Positions 16,926 to 24,833 of a stretch of 36,353 nt of DNA are shown one piece after another (the stretch's first letter is position 1; each line of letters opens with the position of its first letter). A model generated the notes under the pieces. It saw nothing but the letters and a program-made list of their open reading frames with translations. It was not told where the DNA came from and ran no database searches. Position numbers and translations under genes: made by a program. The stretch lies in the NCBI GenBank assembly GCA_028700655.1, contig JAQVSG010000014.1, positions 1 through 36,353 on the forward strand. The letters are read 5' to 3'. This DNA is from Caldisericia bacterium (lineage in GTDB: Bacteria; Caldisericota; Caldisericia; UBA6126).

Positions 16926-17468
16926 ATGAACGTAAAAACAATTGTAGCCTTTATTCTTCTCTTCAGTTTTTTGTGTTGTTCGCCCTTTTCATGGTTGGTG
17001 TCAGCACAACCTACAGAGGCACAACAACCCATACAAACTCTTCCCGAAGTGACCCTTCCTCCCCCTCCTACATTGCCTGGCACGATACCACAAACGATGG
17101 AAGATGGTTCCATTGTATTTCCAAAGGACCAATTGCATGCACCCCTACAATCCGACATCAATTCACTGAAGAATGAAGGATTTACAAATACAGGGGATAT
17201 TGACCTTGATAAAATCAAACCCCCACCTGTACCCAAAGAGTTGTTTGAATCCGAAAAGCCCCCTTCTATGCAGCCAGAAATTGACATTAACGAGCCTGCC
17301 CAACCCATGGAATTGCCAAAAGCAAACGACAAACCATGGTTCCTTACGTGGTGGTTTATCACACTGATCATACTTTTTGTTGCAGGAATTGTCATATTTC
17401 TTTTTCAACGTACTTCTTCTGACGGGGGAAAAAAGAATGTATTTTCCTCCAACCAACAAAAAAGATGA
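16926..17468 (+). CDS. Exported Pro-rich protein with C-terminal membrane anchor, unknown family
   Basis: I do not recognise this 180-residue protein. It starts with a signal peptide (hydrophobic residues about 5-25, likely cut after WLVSA). A Pro/Gln/Thr/Glu-rich, probably unstructured extracytoplasmic stretch covers residues 28-137 and includes TLPEVTLPPPPTLPGTIP. A single transmembrane helix is at about 138-162 (PWFLTWWFITLIILFVAGIV). A short basic tail ends in NQQKR. The predicted topology is extracellular linker, one membrane span, cytoplasmic tail. GGAGGT 5 nt before the ATG supports the start. The stop overlaps the ATG of the next gene (ATGA), so the two are translationally coupled and probably work together at the cell surface. 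Confidence 0.85.
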   Translation: MNVKTIVAFILLFSFLCCSPFSWLVSAQPTEAQQPIQTLPEVTLPPPPTLPGTIPQTMEDGSIVFPKDQLHAPLQSDINSLKNEGFTNTGDIDLDKIKPPPVPKELFESEKPPSMQPEIDINEPAQPMELPKANDKPWFLTWWFITLIILFVAGIVIFLFQRTSSDGGKKNVFSSNQQKR

Positions 17469-18244
17469 ATCCAAAATCACTTGTCGCCATTGTTCTTCTT
17501 TTTTTGATTTCTCTTGGTGGTGTATCTTGCCGAGTCCAGTCGGATATTGATCTGGTTTCTTTGGACACAGCCCAATTCCGCAATGGAAGAGTTGCTTTGT
17601 ATGCAACCTACGACAAAGCTACCGAAAAAATGGTAAATTGGACGCAGCATTCTGTTTTTCGACAAGAATACGACCGCATTGAATATCGAATTGAACACGT
17701 AGGATTGACCAATCAAGAGTTTAAACAGTATGTTCTTCAAGAGAATCCACCCAGTCTTTTTTCGTATCATGTATATCGGGTAGAAACAGAGGCGGACGAT
17801 CAAAAGGAAACTCAAACAAGCATGGAGAAGCAGTTGCTATACAAAGGCCTAAAAAAAAGAAAGTGTTTTTATGCCTACAATTACACGGCTGCCTCCCAAA
17901 AAATACGCCGTGTGTATGTGGGAGACCAATGTTTTGAAAAAGAGTTGCTCTCGTATTTGATGTGCGCATTTCCACTTCAAGAAAAAAGCTCCATTACATT
18001 GCGGTGGGTGGATACACGTATTCCACGACAGGCAGAAGGTAACGATGCAATGGAGGGAACCGTATCGGTGATTGTGGATCAAATCGAAAATGTACAGGCG
18101 AAAGGCAATACATTTTCTGCAGTTAAACTTTTGATTCCCTCGTGGGAAATGGTTGTATGGGTGCGAGAAGAGTCTCCCCATATTGTAGTGAAAGTGGAAG
18201 ACCATAGCGAAGTAACTGTATTAACAGACTGGAACGAAATATAA
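17465..18244 (+). CDS. Putative lipoprotein, unknown family
   Basis: This 259-residue protein is coupled by a 4-nt overlap to the preceding membrane protein gene. Its N terminus MNPKSLVAIVLLFLISLGGVSC looks like a lipoprotein signal peptide, with Cys22 as the lipid-modified residue. The -3 position is Gly rather than Leu, so the lipobox is imperfect. The mature part has alternating polar and hydrophobic strands (VALYATYDK, YRIEHVGL, YHVYRVETEAD, SSITLRWVDT, TVSVIVDQIENV, SAVKLLIPSWEMVVWVRE) that suggest a beta-rich domain. Two further cysteines (in KKRKCFYAY and GDQCFEK) might form a disulfide. No catalytic motif is visible. A terminator follows 10 nt after the stop, so the cassette is a self-contained two-gene unit. 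Confidence 0.8.
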   Translation: MNPKSLVAIVLLFLISLGGVSCRVQSDIDLVSLDTAQFRNGRVALYATYDKATEKMVNWTQHSVFRQEYDRIEYRIEHVGLTNQEFKQYVLQENPPSLFSYHVYRVETEADDQKETQTSMEKQLLYKGLKKRKCFYAYNYTAASQKIRRVYVGDQCFEKELLSYLMCAFPLQEKSSITLRWVDTRIPRQAEGNDAMEGTVSVIVDQIENVQAKGNTFSAVKLLIPSWEMVVWVREESPHIVVKVEDHSEVTVLTDWNEI

Positions 18245-18253
18245 ATATAAAAA

Positions 18254-18286
18254 AACCTCGAGAACATTTATAGTCTCGAGGTTTTT
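18254..18286. terminator. Bidirectional terminator between the lipoprotein gene and rplY
   Basis: A perfect 10-bp stem, AACCTCGAGA (18254-18263) against TCTCGAGGTT (18274-18283), has a 10-nt loop. It is followed by T residues on the plus strand and preceded by an A-run that reads as a T-run on the minus strand. It serves the plus-strand lipoprotein gene and the minus-strand rplY gene. Confidence 0.85.
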
Positions 18287-18332
18287 AATGAAGGACAAAG
18301 GAAGAAAAAGGAAAGGGATGAGGGATCGTTTA

Positions 18333-18956
18333 CTATTCCGCTTTTGCCTCGTCTGTAGAGGTGGTTTGTGGAGGAGTTTCTTGTCCAGGGACTGGTTCTG
18401 TAGCTGTTCCATCGTCCGCCGAGACGTTTCGGGAGTAAAATCCCACGACTTTCAGATTCAATGGAGATGCCATCGTAACTCCATTGCTTAAAGGTAAATC
18501 ACGAGTGTAGATAATGTGCCCAACATCGAGGTCGGTAACATCGAGGGTAAGTTCTCGTGGTAAATCTTCTGGTTTTCCAGAAATATTCACCTTAAACAAA
18601 ACAAATTGAAGCTTTCCACCGTTTTTGACACCGGCACATTTTTCTTTGTTCTGAAGACGAATAGGAACCGTGATGGTAATTGTTTGATCTTTACGAATTG
18701 CCATGAAATCTACATGGAATGGTTCAAAAGAGACAACATCCTGTTGAATTTCTTTAATGACAGTGGGAATGATTTTCCCATCTGGGAGAGTGCAGTTCAT
18801 AATGACATTTTTCCCATTTTTTTTGAGCACTTGTTTGAATTCTTTACGGTCTAATGCAATCGAAATAGTCTCCATTTCTTTCCCATAAATAACGGCTGGG
18901 ACAAGATATGGATTTGTTTCATCTCGCTGTTTAAGTCCAAATTCGATAACTTCCAT
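18333..18956 (-). CDS. rplY: Ribosomal protein bL25, CTC/TL5 type
   Basis: L25/CTC binds 5S rRNA in the large ribosomal subunit; long forms are also called general stress protein CTC. The 207-residue protein has an L25 domain (about residues 1-90, with YLVPAVIYGKEME and VSFEPFHVDFMAI). A TL5/CTC C-terminal beta-domain covers about 95-180 (PIRLQNKEKCAGVKNGGKLQFV, DLPRELTLDVTDLDVGHIIYTRDLPL). An acidic, Pro/Thr-rich tail ends in DEAKAE. The start at 18956 is fixed by AAGGAG 6 nt upstream; an earlier in-frame start at 18986 has no such site. It lies downstream of prs, as in the Bacillus glmU-prs-ctc order, but also has its own promoter-like site. Confidence 0.94.
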   Translation of the reverse strand: MEVIEFGLKQRDETNPYLVPAVIYGKEMETISIALDRKEFKQVLKKNGKNVIMNCTLPDGKIIPTVIKEIQQDVVSFEPFHVDFMAIRKDQTITITVPIRLQNKEKCAGVKNGGKLQFVLFKVNISGKPEDLPRELTLDVTDLDVGHIIYTRDLPLSNGVTMASPLNLKVVGFYSRNVSADDGTATEPVPGQETPPQTTSTDEAKAE

Positions 18957-18989
18957 ACTTAACTCCTTACGTGTTTCTACAAACATAGA

Positions 18990-19017
18990 ATTTTATTGAG
19001 GAACGGGCGAAAGTCAA
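18990..19017 (-). promoter_or_regulatory. Promoter of rplY
   Basis: TTGACT (19012-19017) and TAAAAT (18990-18995) on the minus strand are separated by 16 nt. The site lies between the prs stop and the rplY ribosome-binding site and leaves a leader of about 27 nt. rplY could therefore be expressed apart from glmU-prs. Confidence 0.6.
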
Positions 19018-19021
19018 ATTT

Positions 19022-20017
19022 CTATTCCGGTAGTTGATGATCTTTAAACAAAGTGGGTCCAGAAATATCATCAAAAACTTCCGATAGAGACATATTCATA
19101 CAGATCCGAAAGATAGCTTCGGCAATTAAGGGTGCAACGGATAGAATTTTCAATTTTGGACAGGTTTGTAAGAATTCTCTGGGGTGGTCTACAGAATTTG
19201 TAACCACTATTTCTGTAAAAACAGAAGAATTCATTTTTTCTAGGCAATCGCTTACAAACAATCCATGCGAAATGCAAGCATATACTTCTTTGGCACCCTT
19301 TTCCATGAGAAGTTCCGATGCTTTGCACAAAGTACCACCAGTGGATATGATGTCGTCCATTAAGATAGCGCTTTTTCCTTGTACTTCGCCAATGAGGTGA
19401 ATGCTATCCACTTTATCGGTTTCGGTTCTATTCTTTTGACACACGGCGATGTCACAATGCAACATTCGACTGAGTACTTTGGCTCGTTCTACTCCTCCCA
19501 TGTCTGGAGAGACAATGACAGGGTGTTCTAAATGTTTGGATAAAAAATAATTTTTAAAAAGTAAGGCCGCTGTAAGATTGTCACTGGGGATATCAAAGAA
19601 ACCTTGAATTTGTCCAGCATGAAGGTCAATGCTCATGAAGCGAGTTGCTCCGGCGGTCTGGATAATATTGGCCATCATTTTTGCAGCAATGGATTCTCTT
19701 GATTTTGTTTTTCGATCCTGCCTGGCATAGCCGAAATAAGGAACAACGACCGTAATTTTTTCAGCAGAAGCTCGTTTGAGTGCATCAATCATAATAAGCA
19801 GCTCAATAATATTCTCAGAACCCCCGTTGGTGGATTGAATTACAAACACTTCTTTGCCACGGATATGCATCATAGGGCGACAATATATTTCTCCATCTGA
19901 AAACCGACGGATGTCCATTGGACCTGGGCTAATCCCAAGATGATTGCATATTTCTTGTACCAAGGGCCGGTTGGATGATCCACTAAACACAACAACGGAT
20001 GGAGGGTGAAGCCTCAT
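19022..20017 (-). CDS. prs: Ribose-phosphate pyrophosphokinase (PRPP synthase)
   Basis: Prs makes 5-phosphoribosyl-1-pyrophosphate from ribose 5-phosphate and ATP, feeding purine (purE and purC in this window), pyrimidine, histidine and NAD synthesis. In the 331-residue protein the ATP-binding flexible loop is PYFGYARQDRK (93-103). The metal/ribose-phosphate motif is DLHAGQIQGFF (131-141), and the PRPP loop is DDIISTGGT (221-229). The C terminus is about 10-15 residues longer than the usual 315-320. The ATG overlaps the stop of glmU (ATGA), so the two are translationally coupled. Confidence 0.96.
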   Translation of the reverse strand: MRLHPPSVVVFSGSSNRPLVQEICNHLGISPGPMDIRRFSDGEIYCRPMMHIRGKEVFVIQSTNGGSENIIELLIMIDALKRASAEKITVVVPYFGYARQDRKTKSRESIAAKMMANIIQTAGATRFMSIDLHAGQIQGFFDIPSDNLTAALLFKNYFLSKHLEHPVIVSPDMGGVERAKVLSRMLHCDIAVCQKNRTETDKVDSIHLIGEVQGKSAILMDDIISTGGTLCKASELLMEKGAKEVYACISHGLFVSDCLEKMNSSVFTEIVVTNSVDHPREFLQTCPKLKILSVAPLIAEAIFRICMNMSLSEVFDDISGPTLFKDHQLPE

Positions 20018-21381
20018 GATTGCCTCCGCTTACTTTTTGATTCTCGATATTTTTCTGCCCAATTCTCTTTGTTTTTTTGTTCGTTTCTTTCAATGGCCAA
20101 AGCATTGGGTGGGACATTTTGTGTGATGACAGAACCCGCTCCCGTGAAGGATCCTTTTTCAATGGTGACGGGGGCTACAATGATGGTATCGGATCCAATA
20201 AAGACATCGTCTTCGATAATTGTTCTGTGTTTTTCAAAACCATCGTAATTGCATGTGATGGTACCCGCTCCAATGTTGGAACGTTCCCCAATAACGGCGT
20301 CTCCTAAATAGGAGAGATGATTTGCTTTACTGTTGGGTTTTAATTCACAATTCTTCATTTCTACAAAAGTACCCGCTTTTGCTCCGTGACGGATGATGCA
20401 GTTCTTTCGAAGGGAGGTGAAAGGCCCAATCGTGCAATGGGATTCGATGAGTATTTTCCCCTGATCTCCTCGAATGCAGACAAATGGACCAATGGAGCAG
20501 TCTTCGCCAATTTCAACGTCTCCTTCAATCCAGGTATTGGGTTTTATGTCGGTATCACGGCCTATGGAAACATGGGGACCAATCCGTGTTGAAGAGGGGT
20601 CTACGATATAGACTCCATGATCCACCATCAAGGATTGTAATCGTCGATTGTTTGATATCTGCAAAGCTTGGCTCAAATCGGCTTTTGTGTTGATGCCAAT
20701 GATTTCTTCTTCGCCCTGGATTGTATAGGTAGAAACATGGTCTTGATCTTGTTGGATTGATTCCAAGATATCGGTTATATAAAATTCCCCCGACGCATTA
20801 TTGTTGTTGATGGAGTGAAGGTGGGTTTCGATTGCTTCGCGTGAAAACAGATACATTCCCGAATTGATTTCAGAAATTTCTCGTTCTTCTTCAGAGGCAT
20901 CTTTCCATTCGATAATTTTTACAAAGCTACCCAGAGGGTTACGAAGAATTCTACCATACCTTTTGGGATCGGCTACCAAGGCAGTAATTAAAGAGGCTTT
21001 TGTGGGTGTGGAGAAAAACAATTGGGAGAATGCTTGGAGGGTGCTTGATTGAATAAGGGGTGTATCTCCACATAGTACCATGACGGATTGGATGGAATCA
21101 TCAAGTTTTTCCAAGCCGGCTAGAAAAGCATCCCCGGTTCCAAGGGGTTCTTTTTGAACAGCCCCGTGGATTCGGTTGGAAAAGTGGCTTTGCACCAGAT
21201 CTTTGTATTGTGGAGAAACAACAACAATAACTTGAGAAGGTTGCATCGATTCCGCTTTTTCAACAATGTTCTCTAATATTGGTTTTTCGTCGAAAATTGT
21301 GAGTACTTTTGGATGGCTTGATTTCATTCGGGTTCCACTGCCCGCTGCTAATATTATGCAAGCCATACGATGATGATTCAT
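20014..21381 (-). CDS. glmU: Bifunctional UDP-N-acetylglucosamine pyrophosphorylase / glucosamine-1-phosphate acetyltransferase
   Basis: GlmU catalyses the last two steps of UDP-GlcNAc synthesis for peptidoglycan and other envelope polymers. The 455-residue protein has the uridyltransferase domain (about 1-230) opening with CIILAAGSGTRMKSSHPK. A left-handed beta-helix of hexapeptide repeats follows (about 255-440; for example IGPHVSIGRD, IGEDCSIGPF, IGAGTITCNYDGFEK). The ATG at 21381 has a G-rich ribosome-binding site (GGGGGG). An internal ATG six codons in would also leave the nucleotide-binding loop intact, so the start is slightly uncertain. The gene lies only 27 nt behind tRNA-Gln, so it must be transcribed through the tRNA. 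It is coupled to prs downstream, the order known from Bacillus. Confidence 0.96.
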   Translation of the reverse strand: MNHHRMACIILAAGSGTRMKSSHPKVLTIFDEKPILENIVEKAESMQPSQVIVVVSPQYKDLVQSHFSNRIHGAVQKEPLGTGDAFLAGLEKLDDSIQSVMVLCGDTPLIQSSTLQAFSQLFFSTPTKASLITALVADPKRYGRILRNPLGSFVKIIEWKDASEEEREISEINSGMYLFSREAIETHLHSINNNNASGEFYITDILESIQQDQDHVSTYTIQGEEEIIGINTKADLSQALQISNNRRLQSLMVDHGVYIVDPSSTRIGPHVSIGRDTDIKPNTWIEGDVEIGEDCSIGPFVCIRGDQGKILIESHCTIGPFTSLRKNCIIRHGAKAGTFVEMKNCELKPNSKANHLSYLGDAVIGERSNIGAGTITCNYDGFEKHRTIIEDDVFIGSDTIIVAPVTIEKGSFTGAGSVITQNVPPNALAIERNEQKNKENWAEKYRESKSKRRQS

Positions 21382-21408
21382 GTGTCCCCCCAGGAATGAA
21401 AAAAAAAG

Positions 21409-21480
21409 CTGGGACGGTAGGATTCGAACCTACGAATGACGGTACCAAAAACCGTTGCCTTGCCACTTGGCCACGTCCCA
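21409..21480 (-). tRNA. tRNA-Gln (anticodon TTG)
   Basis: The cloverleaf is acceptor TGGGACG/CGTCCCA, anticodon stem ACGGT/ACCGT with loop TTTTGGT (anticodon TTG), and T-arm GTAGG-TTCGAAT-CCTAC, with discriminator G. The next bases on the minus strand are CTTTTTT, so the CCA end is not encoded and must be added after transcription. It decodes CAA (and CAG by wobble). Confidence 0.94.
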
Positions 21481-21499
21481 ATTCATTAACCGCTATGCA

Positions 21500-21527
21500 A
21501 GTATATGGAAAAAAGGAAAAAAATCTA
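21500..21527 (-). promoter_or_regulatory. Weak candidate promoter of tRNA-Gln-glmU
   Basis: TATACT (21500-21505) lies 19 nt before the tRNA 5' end. With a 16-nt spacer the -35 would be TAGATT (21522-21527), which overlaps the lepA stop codon and matches only 3 of 6 consensus bases. No better site is visible in the 44-nt gap. Confidence 0.35.
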
Positions 21528-23324
21528 TAGTTTCAGAACGGATAAAAATGCTTCTTGGGGTATTTCTACATTTCCCACCATTTTCATCCTCTTTTTTCCT
21601 TCTTTTTGTTTTTCTAAGAGTTTTCTTTTTCTGGTTATATCCCCACCATAACACTTAGCGATTACGTCTTTGCGCAACTGCACAATGGTTTCACGGGCAA
21701 TCACTTTACCCCCAATAGCTGCTTGAAGGGCTACATTGAACATTTGCCTTGGAATGGTTTTTCGCAATTTTTGGATGATGGATTTTCCCTTTGCATGGGC
21801 TTGATCTTTTACACACATAAACGATAGAGCATCGACGGGAGAACCATTTACCAAAATGCGAACCAGAACAATTTGTTCTTCTTGATATCCACTTACTTCG
21901 TAGTCGAGGGATGCATATCCTCGGGAAACCGATTTGAGTTGATCATAAAAATCTACAATGATTTCTGAGAGAGGATATTGATATTTCAACATAACACGAT
22001 TGGTAGATATGTATTCCATATTTTGATATTGGCCCCGCTTCATTTGAGAGAGTTCCATGATGGGTCCAATATGTTCGGGGGGAGTGATGACGGTGGCGTC
22101 TACAATAGGCTCTTCAATTTTTTTCACCTGGGAGGGATCGGGGAATTTGGAGGGATTTTCTACATGGATAATGTCGCCATTGCGTAAATGGATCTTATAC
22201 GATACGCTGGGCGCTGTATTAATCAGTTGAATCTCATATTCCCTTTGCAGTCTTTCATTGACAATTTCCATATGCAGAAGCCCTAAAAATCCTGCTCGGA
22301 AACCATACCCAAGGGCATCCGAACTTTCTACTTCGTATTGCAGAGAAGGGTCATTCAATCGCAGTTTTTCTAAAGATGTCCGTAGTTTTGGGTAATCGTT
22401 AGGGTTGATGGGATACAAACCGCTAAAAACCATAGGGATTGATTTGCGATACCCGGGATACGGTTTTATGGCAGGAGTTTTTGCGTCGGTAACCGTATCT
22501 CCCACATTCACAATTTCCGGTTTCCGAATCAAGGCTGAGAAATACCCTACTTCACCCGCCGTTAATTCGTCGCATTCGACCATCCCCATTTTAAAAACAC
22601 CCACATCCATGACTTCAAAATCTTGTTGGTTGGCCATAAATCGGATCTTCATCCCCTTCCGGATGCTTCCGTCTATGACACGAATATGGCTCACCACTCC
22701 TTTGTAAGTGTCGTAATGAGAGTCGAAAACAAGTGCTTTGAGAGGTTCTTCGTCATCGCCATAAGGAGCTGGAACACGTTTTTTTACAGCCAGTAGTATG
22801 TCTTGAATGCCTTCGCCGCTCTTAGCAGAGGCTAGAATGACTTCTTCTTTTTTGCAACCAATTAACTCGTGGATTGCATCTAGGGTATCTGGAATGTTGG
22901 CTTGCTGCATATCGATTTTGTTGGCAACAGGGATGATCTCTAAATCATTTTCTATGGCTAGGTATGTGTTGGCAACAGTTTGCGCTTCCACTCCTTGAAC
23001 GGCATCCACCAATAAAATGGCCCCTTCTCCGGCGGCAAGACTGCGGGATACTTCATAGCTAAAATCTACATGACCAGGAGTGTCGATGATGTTGTAGATC
23101 ATGTGCTCGCCTTCAATATCAAATTCCAATCGGATGGGATGGGATTTGATCGTAATCCCTCTTTCTTTCTCCAAATCCATAGAATCCAATACTTGTGCCT
23201 CGGGGTTTTCTTTCGTGATCTTGTAGAACATATCACTCAGCTGAATAAAACGATCCGATAGCGTCGTCTTTCCATGATCAATATGGGCAATAATGCAAAA
23301 ATTTCTAATATTTTTTTTCTTCAT
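21525..23324 (-). CDS. lepA: Elongation factor 4 (LepA), ribosome-associated GTPase
   Basis: EF4/LepA is a translational GTPase linked to ribosome back-translocation or biogenesis. The 599-residue protein has all G motifs: G1 AHIDHGKT (13-20), G2 RGITI (55-59), G3 DTPGHVD (81-87) and G4 NKID (135-138). The LepA-specific C-terminal domain follows, ending with the typical basic stretch CYGGDITRKRKLLEKQKEGKKRMK. The start is the conserved one for the family (MKKKNIRNFCIIAHIDHGKTT), yet no Shine-Dalgarno sequence precedes it. A TTGACA-N16-TACTAT promoter ends only 10 nt before the ATG, so the mRNA appears to be leaderless or nearly so. Confidence 0.96.
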   Translation of the reverse strand: MKKKNIRNFCIIAHIDHGKTTLSDRFIQLSDMFYKITKENPEAQVLDSMDLEKERGITIKSHPIRLEFDIEGEHMIYNIIDTPGHVDFSYEVSRSLAAGEGAILLVDAVQGVEAQTVANTYLAIENDLEIIPVANKIDMQQANIPDTLDAIHELIGCKKEEVILASAKSGEGIQDILLAVKKRVPAPYGDDEEPLKALVFDSHYDTYKGVVSHIRVIDGSIRKGMKIRFMANQQDFEVMDVGVFKMGMVECDELTAGEVGYFSALIRKPEIVNVGDTVTDAKTPAIKPYPGYRKSIPMVFSGLYPINPNDYPKLRTSLEKLRLNDPSLQYEVESSDALGYGFRAGFLGLLHMEIVNERLQREYEIQLINTAPSVSYKIHLRNGDIIHVENPSKFPDPSQVKKIEEPIVDATVITPPEHIGPIMELSQMKRGQYQNMEYISTNRVMLKYQYPLSEIIVDFYDQLKSVSRGYASLDYEVSGYQEEQIVLVRILVNGSPVDALSFMCVKDQAHAKGKSIIQKLRKTIPRQMFNVALQAAIGGKVIARETIVQLRKDVIAKCYGGDITRKRKLLEKQKEGKKRMKMVGNVEIPQEAFLSVLKL

Positions 23325-23334
23325 TAGACAGATA

Positions 23335-23362
23335 ATAGTAATCTATGCTGTTTTTATGTCAA
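23335..23362 (-). promoter_or_regulatory. Promoter of lepA placed for a leaderless transcript
   Basis: A perfect TTGACA (23357-23362) and TACTAT (23335-23340) on the minus strand have a 16-nt spacer. Ten nucleotides separate the -10 box from the lepA ATG, which gives a 5' leader of about 3-4 nt if transcription starts at the usual distance. No ribosome-binding site is present in between. Confidence 0.75.
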
Positions 23363-23381
23363 CTTTTTTTTCATTCCCCCG

Positions 23382-23409
23382 TTACCGCACTTAGAAATTA
23401 TGCTATATT
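23382..23409 (+). promoter_or_regulatory. Possible promoter of purE-purC
   Basis: TATATT (23404-23409) follows TTACCG (23382-23387) with a 16-nt spacer; the -35 matches only 3 of 6 bases. It lies in the lepA-purE divergent gap and leaves a leader of about 22 nt with the AAAGGAG site (23424-23430). No purine-riboswitch-like structure is seen. Confidence 0.4.
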
Positions 23410-23437
23410 TTTATACAAAATGGAAAGGAGTTTTATC

Positions 23438-23941
23438 ATGAGTAATATTGTTGGCATCGTCATGGGGAGCGATAGTGATTATCCTTATGTAGTGGAAACG
23501 ATGAAAGTATTGAAACGATTTCACGTTTCTTTTGAAGTTTCCGTTATTTCTGCCCATAGGGATACACAGCGCGCATTTTCTTATGCTTCTTCTGCCCGTG
23601 AAAGAAATTTGGATATTATTATTGCATTTGCCGGAATGGCCGCTCATTTAGCCGGTGTACTGGCGTCCAATACAACCCTTCCCGTTATTGGTGTACCGTT
23701 GGATAGAACGAGTTTTGGAGGTCGCGATGCCCTTCTTTCCACTTTACAGATGCCTCCTGGCATTCCTGTTGCTACGGTTGGTGTGGATAGTGGTGCAAAT
23801 GCAGCTTGGTTAGCCCTTCGGATACTATCCCTACACAATCCAGAACTACAAAAACAATTGGAAGAAGAAAAAGAGAATACAAAACAAAAGCTACTTGAAA
23901 AAACACAAAAAGTAAGGGAGATGTGGGATCATGAGTCATAA
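23438..23941 (+). CDS. purE: N5-carboxyaminoimidazole ribonucleotide mutase
   Basis: PurE converts N5-CAIR to CAIR in purine synthesis. The 167-residue protein shows GSDSD (10-14), SAHR with the catalytic His (38-41), AGMAAHLAGV (65-74) and MPPGIPVATVG (115-125). This pattern is that of bacterial class I PurE, which normally needs PurK; no purK is in the window. The C terminus (after about 140) is a charged, probably helical tail. AAAGGAG 7 nt before the ATG at 23438 fixes the start, although the frame is open for 31 codons upstream. The end overlaps purC by 11 nt. Confidence 0.95.
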   Translation: MSNIVGIVMGSDSDYPYVVETMKVLKRFHVSFEVSVISAHRDTQRAFSYASSARERNLDIIIAFAGMAAHLAGVLASNTTLPVIGVPLDRTSFGGRDALLSTLQMPPGIPVATVGVDSGANAAWLALRILSLHNPELQKQLEEEKENTKQKLLEKTQKVREMWDHES

Positions 23942-24815
23942 GCCTATCATGCAAACGTCTCTACACATTCCTGGCGTTACTTTGTACAAACAAGGGAAAG
24001 TGCGCGATGTGTATGATCTTGGAGAACACTTGTTAATTGTTTCTACAGACCGACTATCTGCCTTTGATGTAATTATGAAAGAACCCATTCCTGACAAAGG
24101 AAAAATTCTTACAAAAATATCCAGCTTCTGGTTTCAAAAGTTGAAAGATGTTGTCCCAAACCATTTTGTGTCGACCGATATTTTTTCTTACTACCCAAAT
24201 TTGGAAGCGGAAAAAGAACAATTGCTCGATCGTTCTATGCTGGTTAAAAAAGCCAAACTGATTCCTTACGAATGCATTGTAAGAGGATACTTGTTGGGGT
24301 CTGCTTACCGAGATTATCAAAAAACCGGTACGATTGCTGGTTATCCATTGCCAGAAGGTTTGCACAAAGGGTCACGGTTGGATACACCCATATTTACTCC
24401 TTCTACAAAAGCAGAAGAAGGGCATGATGAAAATATCAGCTTTGCTTCCATGAAGAATACAATGGGGGACATTGCCGATACATTGCAAGACTATTCTTTG
24501 AAAGTCTTTCAAAAAGCCAGTGAATATGCTCTTTCTAAAGGTATTATTGTGGCGGATACGAAAATTGAATTTGGCTTCGTGGAGGATCAAATCATCATTA
24601 TTGATGAACTATTTACTCCCGATTCTTCCCGGTTCATACTGAAAGAAGATTACGATCAAGGGTTTATTGATAAATCGATGGACAAAGAATACATACGGTC
24701 TTATTTAGCTTCTCTTCAGTGGGATCAAAAGCCACCCCCCCCTTCCATTCCTGAAGAGGTTATTTTAAAAACGAAACAGCGGTATAATGACATTACTGAA
24801 CTTTTGCTACACTAG
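23931..24815 (+). CDS. purC: Phosphoribosylaminoimidazole-succinocarboxamide synthase (SAICAR synthetase)
   Basis: PurC couples CAIR with aspartate using ATP, the step after PurE. At 294 residues it belongs to the longer form of the family (yeast and many bacteria, about 295-305), not the roughly 240-residue E. coli/Bacillus form. Visible motifs are GKVRDVYDLG near the N terminus, VSTDRLSAFDV (about 38-48), the YECIVRGYLLGSAYRDYQ region (about 104-121), and IIVADTKIEFGF with DELFTPDSSRF near 205-235. The ATG lies inside the end of purE, with AAGGGAG 10 nt upstream; a second ATG six codons on is possible. Translational coupling with purE is clear. Confidence 0.95.
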   Translation: MSHKPIMQTSLHIPGVTLYKQGKVRDVYDLGEHLLIVSTDRLSAFDVIMKEPIPDKGKILTKISSFWFQKLKDVVPNHFVSTDIFSYYPNLEAEKEQLLDRSMLVKKAKLIPYECIVRGYLLGSAYRDYQKTGTIAGYPLPEGLHKGSRLDTPIFTPSTKAEEGHDENISFASMKNTMGDIADTLQDYSLKVFQKASEYALSKGIIVADTKIEFGFVEDQIIIIDELFTPDSSRFILKEDYDQGFIDKSMDKEYIRSYLASLQWDQKPPPPSIPEEVILKTKQRYNDITELLLH

Positions 24816-24833
24816 TTGCGTAGGAGGAACACT

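Noticed and set aside
23345-23437. Purine riboswitch or longer PurE N terminus
   Set aside because: The gap contains only promoter-like elements and a good ribosome-binding site; no paired structure is apparent and PurE homology begins at 23438.
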